This document shows positions 25,156-34,794 of a DNA stretch of 64,000 nt, piece by piece. Source of the stretch: Ruminococcaceae bacterium UBA1425 (GTDB taxonomy: Bacteria; Bacillota; Clostridia; Oscillospirales; Acutalibacteraceae); the NCBI GenBank assembly GCA_002329365.1, contig DCUB01000018.1, positions 51,985 through 115,984 of the forward strand. The letters run 5' to 3'. Both the position numbers and the translations under genes were made by a program. The first letter of the stretch is position 1; each line of letters starts with the position of its first letter. Under the pieces are notes generated by a model. The model saw only the letters and a program-made list of their open reading frames with translations, had not been told where the DNA came from and did no database searches.

Positions 25156-25977
25156 TCAGCGGTTCCGGGGTTCAGCCATATGTACGTCGAGCTGCGGGAA
25201 CGGAATCTCGATTCCGTTGTTGTCAAACTCTTTCTTTACGTTTTCGATAATATCATAATAAACAGTCCAGTAATCGTCTGTTTTGCACCAAGCCTTTAAT
25301 ACAAAGTTCAGCGAGCTTGTGTCGTGCTCGGCAAGGCGGATTAAAGGCTGCGGCTCTTTTAACACAAGCTCGTGCCTTATTGCCACACCGAGGAGCAGAT
25401 TTTTTACCTCGTCTATATCCGAGCTGTACGCGGCCGAAAACTTGAGGTCTACCCGCCTTGTGGGAAGCGCGGTGTAATCCGTAAGCGTCTCGCTGGAGAT
25501 GACGCTGTTCGGTACCACTATCTTCTTGTTGTCCGGCGTGTAAATCTTCGTATAGAAAATGCTTATGCTGTGAACAACGCCCTCATACTTTCCGACGCTT
25601 ATATAGTCGCCGACAAAGAACGGCTTGAATATCATTATAATAAATCCGCCCGCAATATTGCTGAGGCTGCCCTGAAGCACAAGACCGACGGCAAGACCTG
25701 CCGAGCCTATTATCGCTATCATTGAGGTCATGGGCACTCCGAGTGTTGCCGCCGCGGTTATTATAAGAAGTATTTTCAAAATGATTCCGATAGAGCTCAG
25801 CATAAACGACCGAATATTCGCGTCGAGCCTTTCGTAAAGCTTCGACTTTTTTATGGTTTTTGAAATAAAGCCGACGACCCGGAAGCCGACGGCTATGATA
25901 AGAACAGCGGCAATCAGCTTTACGCCGCTCGTAGTGCAGAATTCAGTTATTGAGTCGACAAGGGTATCCCGTTTCAT
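25156..25977 (-). CDS. mscS: MscS-type mechanosensitive channel
   Basis: A 273-residue small-conductance mechanosensitive channel protecting against osmotic downshock. There are three transmembrane segments (about 18-40, 58-80, 83-110). The third is the pore helix with Gly/Ala packing (IIGSAGLAVGLVLQGSLSNIAGG), followed by FKPFFVGDYI and the soluble vestibule domain (VPNSVISSETLTDYT). The length is close to E. coli MscS. Start ATG overlaps the stop of the GH97 gene (ATGA), so it is co-translated with a sugar hydrolase, an arrangement without an obvious functional reason. Confidence 0.93.
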   Translation of the reverse strand: MKRDTLVDSITEFCTTSGVKLIAAVLIIAVGFRVVGFISKTIKKSKLYERLDANIRSFMLSSIGIILKILLIITAAATLGVPMTSMIAIIGSAGLAVGLVLQGSLSNIAGGFIIMIFKPFFVGDYISVGKYEGVVHSISIFYTKIYTPDNKKIVVPNSVISSETLTDYTALPTRRVDLKFSAAYSSDIDEVKNLLLGVAIRHELVLKEPQPLIRLAEHDTSSLNFVLKAWCKTDDYWTVYYDIIENVKKEFDNNGIEIPFPQLDVHMAEPRNR

Positions 25978-27902
25978 AGGCTTATCACCTCGCCTGTCAG
26001 CTTTGTGAACTTACCCGCAAAGCCGCCGCCCGTAAGCATAAGAATTTTTATCGCGTCGTCGCGCCGCGACGGGCCGGATATCCTCTTTACGTCCGGCCTT
26101 TTATCCTTGTCGTCAAAGAAAAGCTCAAGCTCATAGGAGCAGCCGCCGTCAAGGAAGTCGAGGCGTACCGTTATTTCTCTCGCCCCTTTGTCGCTGTTTT
26201 GCGCGGCGATATACCAGTTTTCTCCCTTTTTGCGGGCAAAAACCGCGACGTCGCCTATCCTGCTTTGCGGCAGCACCGTCGTTTTGTCCCATGTCGTCGG
26301 AAGCTGCCTTATGAAGTCCGCGAAAATCTGCTGGCTTACGACGTGCGGGTCTTCGCTTATTGTCATAAACGACGAGGTCATTATAACGGTGTTTGCGAGC
26401 ATATGGGCTATTGTGGCAAAGCCTCGGTGTTCGGGCACCGTGAAGCAGAGCGGCGTATAGTCGGCGTCGCCCGCGACAAGGCGCGTGAACGGCAGAATAG
26501 CCGTGTCGTCGGGGTCGCACAGGCTCTGAACGCCCCTTATCGCCTCCATGCTCATGAGGTTCGGATATGTCCTTGAAAGCCCCGTGGGCTTTTGCGGATT
26601 GTGCAGCAGCACCATAAGCCGGTTTTCGGCTGCCTCCTCGAGGAACCTTCTGTAAACGTTTATCATAAACTGTGTTTCGGACTCGATATGGTCGAGCTTG
26701 ACTCCGGCAACGCCTGCCTTAAGACACCTTTTGAAAAACAGCTTTCTGTAAAGGGAAAAATACGGGCCTTTCCTGACTGACTTCCAGACAAAAATGCCAA
26801 CTCCCTTGACCGCCGCATCTCTTGCCGCCAGCGCAACCTTTTTGAACGCCTGCCCCTCTGTAATGCCCCACATTCGCCACCCGGCGTCAATGATGTTGTA
26901 CTGATAGCCCATTTCGTGTGCGTAGCTGTTGTAAAGCATTGCCGTTTCAAGCCTTTGGCTTTTTTGCTCTTTTATCAGGAATGACCATGCGGACTTGCCG
27001 GGGATTATCCACGCGTCGTCGGCAAACATCCCGCGCTCCGGCTCGGCGGCATTTTTAATTACCTTACAGTTAACAAGGTCGTTGAGGGACCGGCAGGCAA
27101 TAATCAGCCTCCACGGAGAAACGCACCCCTCGACATAAAAGTCGCCCGAATCCCAGAAATCGATTTTCAGCTCTCCTCTGCCCTTTGAAAAAAGCGCCGC
27201 GCCCGGATAGTTTTTCAGGTCTGCCTCGGTTATCATTACATAGCCCTTGTCGTTTTTAAGCTCGAACAGCGCAAGGCATGCAAGGTCGACGTCCTCCGGG
27301 AGATAGCGCGTTTCCTGCTTCATCGTTTTGCCCTGCAGCTTTTCTACGTCCGTCTGATACCAGCAGACGGAATCCATGGGAAGCCGGAAGGTTGTCGTTT
27401 CGTCGTTTATCAGAAACCTCATGCCGGGGCGGAACACAAAGCGGAAGCCGAAGCCGTCGTTCCATATCCTTATCTCTATTATGTATTCAAGCCCCGTCGG
27501 CACATGACGGACGGGAACAAGGTATTGCCTGTGACGGTCAACGGCCGTTGTGTCGTTGCCCCTGTCGCGGTATTCCGTGACGGACGGGTCCTCCGAAGGC
27601 TCGCCCACAAGAACGTCTTTGCCGATATCGACGCCCTTTATTACAAGCCCCATATAAGAGTCGGTTATAATCTGCTCGCCGTCCAGAAAAACGTTGTATA
27701 AAAGCTCGCCCCTTCTGTTTAAAAAAGCGCGGAGCTTTCCGTCGGGGCTTGACATCTCGAACGGGAACAATACCTCGTCGTCACCGGGGAAGGATACGTC
27801 CGTAAGAGCGCCGAAGGACTTAGCGGCGTACTTTGCCGTTGCTCCGATTCCCTTAATTCTCGCGCTTAGCTGAAACAGACTTCTGACCGTCTTCCTGAAC
27901 AT
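25974..27902 (-). CDS. Glycoside hydrolase family 97 protein
   Basis: A 642-residue enzyme with an N-terminal beta-supersandwich (FEMSSPDGKLRAFLNRRGELLYNVFLDGE), the GH97 linker IWNDGFGFRFVF, then a (beta/alpha)8 barrel (YQYNIIDAGWRMWG, GVGIFVWKSVRKG, GVAGVKLDHIESETQ). It ends in a beta-sandwich. Family members are alpha-glucosidases or alpha-galactosidases with either inverting or retaining mechanisms. The catalytic subtype cannot be fixed here. There is no signal peptide, unlike the periplasmic Bacteroides enzymes, so it is probably intracellular. Divergent from degV across an 82-base promoter region. Confidence 0.88.
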   Translation of the reverse strand: MFRKTVRSLFQLSARIKGIGATAKYAAKSFGALTDVSFPGDDEVLFPFEMSSPDGKLRAFLNRRGELLYNVFLDGEQIITDSYMGLVIKGVDIGKDVLVGEPSEDPSVTEYRDRGNDTTAVDRHRQYLVPVRHVPTGLEYIIEIRIWNDGFGFRFVFRPGMRFLINDETTTFRLPMDSVCWYQTDVEKLQGKTMKQETRYLPEDVDLACLALFELKNDKGYVMITEADLKNYPGAALFSKGRGELKIDFWDSGDFYVEGCVSPWRLIIACRSLNDLVNCKVIKNAAEPERGMFADDAWIIPGKSAWSFLIKEQKSQRLETAMLYNSYAHEMGYQYNIIDAGWRMWGITEGQAFKKVALAARDAAVKGVGIFVWKSVRKGPYFSLYRKLFFKRCLKAGVAGVKLDHIESETQFMINVYRRFLEEAAENRLMVLLHNPQKPTGLSRTYPNLMSMEAIRGVQSLCDPDDTAILPFTRLVAGDADYTPLCFTVPEHRGFATIAHMLANTVIMTSSFMTISEDPHVVSQQIFADFIRQLPTTWDKTTVLPQSRIGDVAVFARKKGENWYIAAQNSDKGAREITVRLDFLDGGCSYELELFFDDKDKRPDVKRISGPSRRDDAIKILMLTGGGFAGKFTKLTGEVISL

Positions 27903-27926
27903 GGCTTTTACCTCTCAAAAATAATG

Positions 27927-27955
27927 TTGCATTATTACATTTCTCATGCTATAAT
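27927..27955 (+). promoter_or_regulatory. Promoter of degV
   Basis: TTGCAT, 17-base spacer, TATAAT on the + strand, followed by GGAAAGGGG as ribosome site before ATG 27985. Confidence 0.8.
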
Positions 27956-27984
27956 CTGTACAAATTTTATGGAAAGGGGTCTTT

Positions 27985-28835
27985 ATGAACAATTCTGTTA
28001 TAATAACCGCGGACAGCCCGGTGGATTTAAGCCATGAGGCATCGTCGCGGTACGGTGTCAAAATAATGCCGCTGCATATAATCCTTGACGGCAAATCCTA
28101 CCGTGACGGTGTTGACATAGTTTCGGAAAGGCTTTTTGAATATTACAGGGAGCACAGGGTGCTTCCCTCCACCGCCGCAGTTTCAGTCGCGGAATACTCC
28201 GATTTTTTCGACGGGCTGACAAGCGAGGGGGCGTCTGTCGTACACATGTCTTTAAGCTCTGAAATTTCGTCTACATACCAAAACGCCTTTCTTGCCGCAG
28301 AGGAAAAGGAGAACGTATATGTGCTTGACACAAGGAGCCTCAGCTCCGGCATGGCTCTGCTTACGCTTTACGCCTGCGACCTGCGCGACAGAGGGCTTTC
28401 CGCAAATGAAATATACGAAAAGCTGAAAGAACAGGTTCCGAAGGTTCGCGTCAGCTTTGTTCTCGACACGCTCGACTACATGAGCCGCGGCGGGCGCTGC
28501 TCGGCGGTTACCGCCTTCGGCGCTAATATTCTCGGCATCAGGCCGTCTATTGAAATGAACGACGGCAGACTCGGCGTTTCAAAAAAATATCGCGGCAAAT
28601 CATCAGATGTTATGCTGCGGTATGTGTCCGACAGGCTCGGAAACGGCGAGGAAATCGACACGACGCGCTGCTTTCTTGTACATACGGGGCTGTCGCGGGC
28701 GCAGCTCGACGAGCTGAAAAGCGCCATTCAAAGGCTCGTGCCGTTCGGGGAGATTCATGAAGCCTTCGCAAGCTGCACCATCTCCACTCACTGCGGACCG
28801 GGCTGCATGGGCGTTATGTATATATGGTTAAATAA
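27985..28835 (+). CDS. DegV family fatty-acid-binding protein, frameshifted near its end
   Basis: DegV-fold protein (about 280 residues) that in Firmicutes binds fatty acids and, as FakB, presents them to the kinase FakA; that role here is inference. Visible are ITADSPVDLS near the start, SLSSEISSTYQNA in the lipid-binding part, YMSRGGRC, and the conserved C-terminal STHCGPGCMGVMYI. Family members stop a few residues later. In this sequence the frame runs on to 29085, antisense to the next gene. Adding one A near 28824 would give the ending MYIMVK and a TAA at 28833-28835. So a one-base deletion (mutation or sequencing error) is the likely explanation. Confidence 0.85.
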
Positions 28836-28841
28836 TTTTTT

Positions 28842-29864
28842 CTATCGGCTCAGCCTGAGGGCGGCGAGCAGAAGCAGGTGCGCAGCGATAACGCGGCCTC
28901 GGCTGAGCTCACACAATGCCACGGTATCAAGCGATTTTGTCCTTAACGTTTCTACGTCAAAATATTTGAAGCAGTCTTTAAACATCTCCGAGCGCGAGAT
29001 GCTTTTGAGCTGCTTCATTTTGTTTTTCGCGTTATTCCCATATATATTGCATGTCAGGACGCACCAGAAAACCGTCGCCGTGTAGCGCGCCGCATCACTG
29101 AAATAATCGTCGGCAAGCTCCGGGAAAAACTTCAGGCAAAGCTTTGCTTTTTTTTCGTACTGGGCCGTAAGCGAGGAGGCTAAAAGCGGCTTGTATTTTT
29201 TTCTCATGGCGCTTTCGGGGTGATACCTGTAACGGTATAAGGCTTCGCCGACAGCCACCGCCTTTTGCGCGTTCAGATAGCATTCCATGCAGAAAAGCGT
29301 GTCCTCGCCGATAGCGATATCCGTATCGAAGGATATGCCGTTTTCTTCAATCAGCCTGCGCGAGAAGATGCTGCGCCAGATAAACAGAAAGCTACCGCGC
29401 TTATGCATTTCGGCTGCAAGACTTTTTATTTCTTCTTTGCCGATAGGCTTTCCGGGAGTGAACGGAGGCATAACAGCCGTGTTTTCGCCGGCTTCGTCAA
29501 AGGAGCGGTAGCCGGAGGTTACAATATCGGCTCCGTATTTTTCGGCAGCTTCGTAAAGCCTTTTGAACATTTCGGGCGAAGCTTTGTCGTCGCTGTCGAC
29601 AAAGCCGATATACTCTCCCGAAGCGATTTTTAAAGCGGCGTTCCTCGCCGAGCTTACTCCGCCGTTTTTCTTATGTATAACGGTTACCCGCTGGTCGGAA
29701 GCAGCATACCTGTCGGCGGCGTCGCCGCTGCCGTCGGTCGAGCCGTCGTCCACAATTATTATTTCGATTTCGCGCAGCACCTGGCTTGTTACCGAGGAAA
29801 CGCATTCGTCCAGGTACTTTATTCCGTTAAAAACGGGAATTATCACGCTGACCTTAACGTCCAT
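28842..29864 (-). CDS. Glycosyltransferase family 2 protein
   Basis: About 340 residues, GT-A fold. The N-terminal SVIIPVFNGIKYLDECVSS strand, IEIIIVDDGSTDGSG, NGGVSSARNAAL and the metal site YIGFVDSDDKASPEMF are the classical GT2 blocks. The C-terminal third is helical (EDTLFCMECYLNA, RYRYHPESAMR). The preferred start is the Met of DVKVSVIIPVFN at 29864; an in-frame Met lies 18 bases upstream. It is the last gene of a leftward four-gene unit with a GT-D transferase, and probably adds a sugar to a capsular or teichoic-like polymer. It converges on degV with a very short gap. Confidence 0.9.
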   Translation of the reverse strand: MDVKVSVIIPVFNGIKYLDECVSSVTSQVLREIEIIIVDDGSTDGSGDAADRYAASDQRVTVIHKKNGGVSSARNAALKIASGEYIGFVDSDDKASPEMFKRLYEAAEKYGADIVTSGYRSFDEAGENTAVMPPFTPGKPIGKEEIKSLAAEMHKRGSFLFIWRSIFSRRLIEENGISFDTDIAIGEDTLFCMECYLNAQKAVAVGEALYRYRYHPESAMRKKYKPLLASSLTAQYEKKAKLCLKFFPELADDYFSDAARYTATVFWCVLTCNIYGNNAKNKMKQLKSISRSEMFKDCFKYFDVETLRTKSLDTVALCELSRGRVIAAHLLLLAALRLSR

Positions 29865-29934
29865 CAGACGAACCGCGTTCACACAAAACGTTTTCGTTTC
29901 GCGCTTTGTGCCTGTAACGCACCCTTTCTGTTTA

Positions 29935-30849
29935 TTAGTCCGTTATCCTTAAAATAATTTCGCTTAGGTACTTTTCGTCATCGCAGCCACCTACGCCTTT
30001 TCCTGCTCCCGCCTCGTTGACGTACTTGTTTTTAACAGGCGTCTTGTACTTTACGCCGCTGAGAAACCACTCGTATTCAATGTCTACATGACCGATATCA
30101 ATAGCCTGAAAGCCGTCGCGGTAAAGGTCAAACGCCAGCCCGGTGGCGGCGGGCCCCAAAGCTAAAAGTATCAGCCGTCCTTCGGCGTGAGCTACGGTTT
30201 CGCGCAGCAGCTCGCCGTATTTTGAAAACGCGTCGCTGACGGGACCTAAAATCCTTTTGACGGAGGCGGCGTTGTCAAACAGGTCGTTGCCGACGCCTAA
30301 CCGGCTTTTTTCGCCCTCGACTATAAGTATGTCACGCCCGTCCCAAATCTTGCGGAGAAGGTCAAACCTGCCGCGGCTTTTGCTCTTGTCGTTGAACAGC
30401 ATATAGCAGCGCGACATAAAGGCGTTGCCGTATTGCTTTTCGGTTTTTATATATGAATACCATATGCGCCTGTATTTTGCCAAATGCTTTTTCCAGTGCG
30501 CCGCGCTGTCGTTGTCCATATACGAAAGGCTCTCAAAAACATCGGGCAGACAGACAAGGTGGAACGGCTCGTCGCTTGAAAGCACCTCGCGCAGCTTGTT
30601 TACTGCGAACGGGTCGGCTCGCTGAAACGAAATATCGGTTCCCGCGGCAAGCTTTGCCTCGCCGTCGCCGAACCTGCTGACGGAGCAGCCGTTTTTTATT
30701 ATTGTTTCAACTGTATCCTCAATTGTCATCACACAGGGCGCGGGCTTTGACCTGCTGTAAAAGTAATCGTACGCGCTTCTTAATTTTTCTTCCGCTTTTC
30801 GCTTTACGTCAAAAAGCCTGTTCCACAAATCTACAAGCAGCTTTTTCAT
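29935..30849 (-). CDS. GT-D fold glycosyltransferase (SP_1767/DUF1792 type)
   Basis: About 304 residues from the ATG at 30849, whose ATGA overlaps the stop of the upstream gene; the frame open to 30924 is out of context. It has CSVSRFGDGEAKLAAG (the DxE motif of GT-D transferases), FQRADPFAVNKLREVL, and VEGEKSRLGVGNDLFDNAASVKRI with LALGPAATGLAFDL. The family was defined by a streptococcal enzyme that adds sugars to a serine-rich adhesin. Its acceptor here is unknown. It sits in an operon with a GT2 gene, suggesting a surface glycan or glycoprotein locus. Confidence 0.8.
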   Translation of the reverse strand: MKKLLVDLWNRLFDVKRKAEEKLRSAYDYFYSRSKPAPCVMTIEDTVETIIKNGCSVSRFGDGEAKLAAGTDISFQRADPFAVNKLREVLSSDEPFHLVCLPDVFESLSYMDNDSAAHWKKHLAKYRRIWYSYIKTEKQYGNAFMSRCYMLFNDKSKSRGRFDLLRKIWDGRDILIVEGEKSRLGVGNDLFDNAASVKRILGPVSDAFSKYGELLRETVAHAEGRLILLALGPAATGLAFDLYRDGFQAIDIGHVDIEYEWFLSGVKYKTPVKNKYVNEAGAGKGVGGCDDEKYLSEIILRITD

Positions 30850-31730
30850 TGCGGCGGCACCTCGGGAAGCGCATATCGGCGCAAAAACGCGTTGATGAAA
30901 AGCGGGCCTAAATCGATGGCGCACAGCAGCGGACTGCCGCCGTTGTCGATAACCGTTAACCCCTCGCCCTCGCTGCCCTTTGCAAGGTTTCTGTCGAACA
31001 GCTTTACGGTATCGCCCGAAACGGGGTCTATCCTGTAAACAGACTGTGTCGCGTCATTTGTCGCAACGTAAAGGTATCCGCCGAAAACCTCGCCGCCCTG
31101 AATCTTGTGTACCGGCTCGGAAAGCTCCACGGTTTTTACAAGCTCTCCCGTATTCATATCATAGCATATAAGAACGGGCGAATTGTCGCGCTGCGCCGAA
31201 TAGAAAAGCCCTCTTTCACCGTCGGCGGCAATCCATGGGCAGCCTTTTAGCTGATGCTCGGGCGAGAGCATGAAATATGTGCCCGTAAACTGAAGAGTGT
31301 CGGCGTCGAAAAGCGCGCATAAGGGATATTTCCACTGCTTGCTGTCCTCAAGAGCGGCGTAAATGATTCCGTCATAGCAGCTTATGCCGCCGATGTGCGC
31401 GGAATTATAGTTTTCCTTTAACTCCTTTGGGATTGCGTCCATGTTGAAGTTAAGCCATGTTTCACCGTCAAGCTCGGTCTTGAGGAATCCGAACCTTGAG
31501 CTGTAAATAAAGGAGTCGCCGTCTGTCGTTATCCCCTGAGAGCAGGCTAACGCGCCGAGCAGCATAATATTGTCCTTATCCGCCTGTTCGGGACCCCCGT
31601 AGCCAAAGCCGTCGATTATCATTGTAAGGCACCAAAACGGCGCGGCAACGGCGGAAAGCACCAGCGACAGCGCGAGCGAAAGAACGCCGAACCTTTTTAA
31701 CAAACCGAAAAACCAACTCATGTTACCCAT
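30846..31730 (-). CDS. Membrane-anchored beta-propeller-like protein
   Basis: A 294-residue protein of unknown function. An N-terminal hydrophobic segment (GVLSLALSLVLSAVAAPFWCLTMII) is likely an uncleaved anchor or signal. The rest has the repeated strand pattern of a beta-propeller (GISCYDGIIYAAL, GCPWIAADGERGLFYSAQ, GGEVFGGYLYVATND, YRIDPVSGDTVKLF). Near the end is GLTVIDNGGSPLLCAIDLGPLF. The start has AAGGAG 8 bases upstream. It lies between an endonuclease/phosphatase-family gene and two glycosyltransferase genes in one operon. A binding role at the cell surface is a guess. Confidence 0.6.
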   Translation of the reverse strand: MGNMSWFFGLLKRFGVLSLALSLVLSAVAAPFWCLTMIIDGFGYGGPEQADKDNIMLLGALACSQGITTDGDSFIYSSRFGFLKTELDGETWLNFNMDAIPKELKENYNSAHIGGISCYDGIIYAALEDSKQWKYPLCALFDADTLQFTGTYFMLSPEHQLKGCPWIAADGERGLFYSAQRDNSPVLICYDMNTGELVKTVELSEPVHKIQGGEVFGGYLYVATNDATQSVYRIDPVSGDTVKLFDRNLAKGSEGEGLTVIDNGGSPLLCAIDLGPLFINAFLRRYALPEVPPQ

Positions 31731-31745
31731 GTTTTATACTCCTTA

Positions 31746-32641
31746 TCAGTCAAACATTACATCTGAATACAGTGCGAAATGATCGGACGGAAGCCTGCCG
31801 TCGTACTGTTTTGTTACAATTTTATATGTGAGGGGCGAAACGTCGCCGGAGCAAAGCACATAGTCTATGGTCTTGCTGTCGTTAACGGGATCGTCCGTAT
31901 AGCCGTGGAACGTGTTTCCGCTCATAGTGTAGGAGGCTTTATACTTCGTGTCGTACAACACTCCTGATATCAACTTAGTATAAAGACTTCCTTCCTCTTT
32001 GAAGTTAAAGTCGCCCGTGCATACAACAGGCGTTCCCGCGTCGGTAAATTCCTTTGCCTTTTCTAAAACCATTTCAACGCCCTTTTCGCGCGCTATGCTT
32101 CCTTTATGGTCAAGATGTGTGTTGATGTGCGCGTATTCGAAGCCTGTTTCCTTGCTCCTTAAAACAGCCCATGTGCATATACGGTATGTTGAGGAATCCC
32201 AGCTGTACGACGGCTTGTCGGGCGTTTCGGATATCCAGAAATCGCCGTTGTCCGTGACCTCGTATTTGTCGCGCAGGTAGTATATGGCGGAGGATTCGCC
32301 CGTTATTGTTTTGTCCTCCCTGTAAAGCCCCACTCCGTCGTACTCCGGCAGCAGGAGGTCAAGCGCCAGACGCCAGCCGACATGCGCCTCCTGCACTCCC
32401 AGTGAGTCGGGACAAGCCTCCGCTATCGTCTGCGCGGCCGCGCCGTATCTTTTTTCCATCTCTTGACCGTTACATTTAAGGTTAAAGGCATAACCCTGAC
32501 GTAGCCCTCCGGCTTGTCTGCGCCTCCCATTTCGGGCCTTTCCGTAAAAAGGCACGCGGCGGCGGACGAAACGGCAAAATATAAAGAAAGCATCAACATG
32601 AAAAACTTTGAGTTTCTGAAAAAATCATACACAGCGTCCAT
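31746..32641 (-). pseudogene. Endonuclease/exonuclease/phosphatase (EEP) family protein, split by a one-base deletion
   Basis: Begins at ATG 32641 after GGAGGG with a hydrophobic N-terminus (FFMLMLSLYFAVSSAAACLF), then ADKPEGYVRVM. At about 32488 the frame shifts by one: the next in-register sequence, FNLKCNGQEMEKRY, is in another frame. Restoring one base gives RVMTFNLKC, the classic EEP start. All other family motifs follow in the second frame (GVQEAHVG, INTHLDHKG, VCTGDFNFKEEG, TIDYVLCSGD, PSDHFALYSDV). These are the metal-binding and catalytic residues of a secreted or membrane-tethered phosphodiesterase/phosphatase. Whether it is truly broken or carries a sequencing error cannot be told. 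First gene of the glycosyltransferase operon. Confidence 0.8.
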
Positions 32642-32672
32642 ATTTAACCCTCCAGCTCAATTAATTTTGTTA

Positions 32673-32701
32673 ATTATATCACAGCATATGATTGAATACA
32701 A
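32673..32701 (-). promoter_or_regulatory. Promoter of the EEP-glycosyltransferase operon
   Basis: Minus strand TTGTAT, 17-base spacer, TATAAT; the ribosome site GGAGGG follows about 20 bases downstream of the -10. Confidence 0.75.
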
Positions 32702-32786
32702 GATAAAACGCAGAACATTCGGGGCGACGTGAGTTATTGCTTAAAGGCGGACAGAAAACCTTTCGTGTCCGGCAGTTCCGTTACAC

Positions 32787-32815
32787 TGGACAACGTCCGC
32801 GCGGTGTGGTAAAAT
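32787..32815 (+). promoter_or_regulatory. Promoter of uvrC
   Basis: TGGACA, 17-base spacer, TAAAAT on the + strand, about 40 bases before the GTG start chosen for uvrC. No LexA box is evident. Confidence 0.65.
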
Positions 32816-32854
32816 TACAGCGTCCCTATTTTTTTGAAAGCGAGGTGGTTTTCA

Positions 32855-34705
32855 GTGCCGTCCGTAACACCCTTGTCAAGAGCGCAGCTTCGGCGGCGGG
32901 CAATGCGGCTTCCCGTTTCGCCCGGCGTATATCTGATGAAGAACAGCAAGGGCGAGATAATTTATGTCGGCAAGGCAAAGGCGCTTAAAAACCGCGTTTC
33001 GCAGTATTTCGGCTCCCAGAAAAACCTCGGCGCGAAGGTAATAAAGATGGTCGAAAACGTCGCCGATTTTGAATATATCCTTACCGACAGCGAGTTTGAG
33101 GCACTTGTGCTTGAATGCAGCCTCATTAAGCAATACATGCCCAAATACAACATCCTGTTAAAGGACGACAAGGGCTACAGCTATATAAAGGTTACGCGCG
33201 GCGACTGGCCGCGGATAAGCGCCGTTCTTCAGCGGCTCGACGACGACGCCGAATATATAGGACCTTTTACAAGCGTATTTGCCGTGTCGAATTCCGTCGA
33301 CGAGGCGGTAAAGGTATTCCGTCTGCCTACCTGCTTAAAGGAGTTCCCGCGGGACGTCGGAAAAAGCCGTCCGTGCCTCAACTATTTTATCTCCCAATGC
33401 TCCGCTCCCTGCGCCGGAAAAATTTCGGGCGACGATTACCGCGAGTCCGTCCGCGAAGCCGTCGCGTTCCTGCGCGGCGGCAGCGCCGCTACGGTCACGG
33501 AGCTTCGCCGCAGAATGGAGGAGGCTTCCGACAACCTTGAATTCGAAAAGGCGGCAAAGCTGCGCGACAGGCTCGCCGCCATTAAAAGGATAAACGAAAA
33601 GCAGAAGGTCTTTTCGGCGTCGGTGCCGGAGCAGGATGTTTTCGCCGTCGTATCCGACGGAAAAAAGTCATGTCTTAACGTTTTGCGTTTTCAGGACGGC
33701 AGGCTTATAGAAAGCGAATATTTCATCATAGACGCGCCGGACTCTCCGGGCGAGGCACGGCGCGAGCTTATCAGAAGCTACTATGCAATGAGCCGGAGGA
33801 TACCTCCGCGCGTATCCTTGGACGCCGAGCCGGAGGACAGGGAGCTGCTTGAAGCATGGCTGTCCGAAACGGCGAAGCGCAGGGTTTCGATAGCCGTTCC
33901 TCAAAGGGGAGAGCAGGCGCAGCTTGTGGAAATGTGCCGGAAAAACGCGGCCGAAAAGCTTTTAAGCTCATCGGGCAGAACGGGCAGGGAAGCCGCGGCC
34001 CTCGCCGAGCTTGCCGAGCTTCTGGGGCTTGCCGGAATGCCCGACTACATCGAGGCGTACGACGTATCCCACACCGCCGGAAGCGACAACGTCGGGGGAA
34101 TGGTGGTGTTCAAAGAAGGTGTGCCTTTCCGCCGCGCCTACAAGCTTTTTTCAATAAAGGGCTTTGAGGGGCAGGACGATTACGCGTCGATGGCTGAGAT
34201 GCTCGAACGCCGGTTTATAAGATATACGGAAGAAAAGGGCAGCGGCGAAGGCTTCGGCAGGCTTCCCGACCTCATTCTGCTCGACGGCGGACACGGCCAG
34301 GTAAACGCCGTGCTGCCCGTATTGAATAAGCTCGGCATTGACGTGCCCGTGTTCGGAATGGTAAAGGACAGCCGCCACAGGACACGCGCCGTAGCGGCGG
34401 GCGGCGGCGAAATCGCGCTAAGCTCAAAGAGGCAGGCGTTTACGCTTGTTTCGTCAATTCAGGAGGAGGTACACCGTTTTGCCGTCGGATACCACAGAAA
34501 AAAGCATAAAAAAAGCAGCCTCGGCACATCTCTTACGTCTATTGAAGGCGTAGGCGAGAAGCGCGCAAGGGCGCTGATGAAGCATTTTAAAACCGTGGCG
34601 GCAATAAAAGAGGCGTCGGTCGACGAGCTTTGCGCCGCCGCGGGAATGACGCGTCCCGCGGCAAAGGCGGTTTACAATCATTTTCATGAAAAAGCCGACG
34701 AATAA
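32855..34705 (+). CDS. uvrC: UvrABC excinuclease subunit C
   Basis: The nuclease subunit of nucleotide excision repair, which cuts both sides of a lesion. The GTG at 32855 (GAGGTGG site 6 bases upstream) is preferred to a TTG at 32834. Visible are the N-terminal GIY-YIG nuclease (PVSPGVYLMKNSKGEIIYVGKAKALKNRV), a Cys-rich patch (CLNYFISQCSAPCAGKI), the UVR motif (RRRMEEASDNLEFEKAAKLRDRL), the RNase H-like 5' nuclease (EAYDVSHTAGSDNVGGMVVF, LILLDGGHGQ) and the C-terminal helix-hairpin-helix pair. About 616 residues, normal length. It stands alone, between operons on the other strand. Confidence 0.95.
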   Translation: MPSVTPLSRAQLRRRAMRLPVSPGVYLMKNSKGEIIYVGKAKALKNRVSQYFGSQKNLGAKVIKMVENVADFEYILTDSEFEALVLECSLIKQYMPKYNILLKDDKGYSYIKVTRGDWPRISAVLQRLDDDAEYIGPFTSVFAVSNSVDEAVKVFRLPTCLKEFPRDVGKSRPCLNYFISQCSAPCAGKISGDDYRESVREAVAFLRGGSAATVTELRRRMEEASDNLEFEKAAKLRDRLAAIKRINEKQKVFSASVPEQDVFAVVSDGKKSCLNVLRFQDGRLIESEYFIIDAPDSPGEARRELIRSYYAMSRRIPPRVSLDAEPEDRELLEAWLSETAKRRVSIAVPQRGEQAQLVEMCRKNAAEKLLSSSGRTGREAAALAELAELLGLAGMPDYIEAYDVSHTAGSDNVGGMVVFKEGVPFRRAYKLFSIKGFEGQDDYASMAEMLERRFIRYTEEKGSGEGFGRLPDLILLDGGHGQVNAVLPVLNKLGIDVPVFGMVKDSRHRTRAVAAGGGEIALSSKRQAFTLVSSIQEEVHRFAVGYHRKKHKKSSLGTSLTSIEGVGEKRARALMKHFKTVAAIKEASVDELCAAAGMTRPAAKAVYNHFHEKADE

Positions 34706-34794
34706 CAGAACCGCTGTATTTATAGTCAATATCGCAAGGGTCGCCCCTACGATAATGTAAAATTAAACGGTTATTTGATTTTCGCGGAATCGGT

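Noticed and set aside
28836..29085. A genuine 83-residue C-terminal extension of DegV
   Set aside because: It is antisense to a well-supported glycosyltransferase gene, has atypical composition, and one added base gives the usual family ending.
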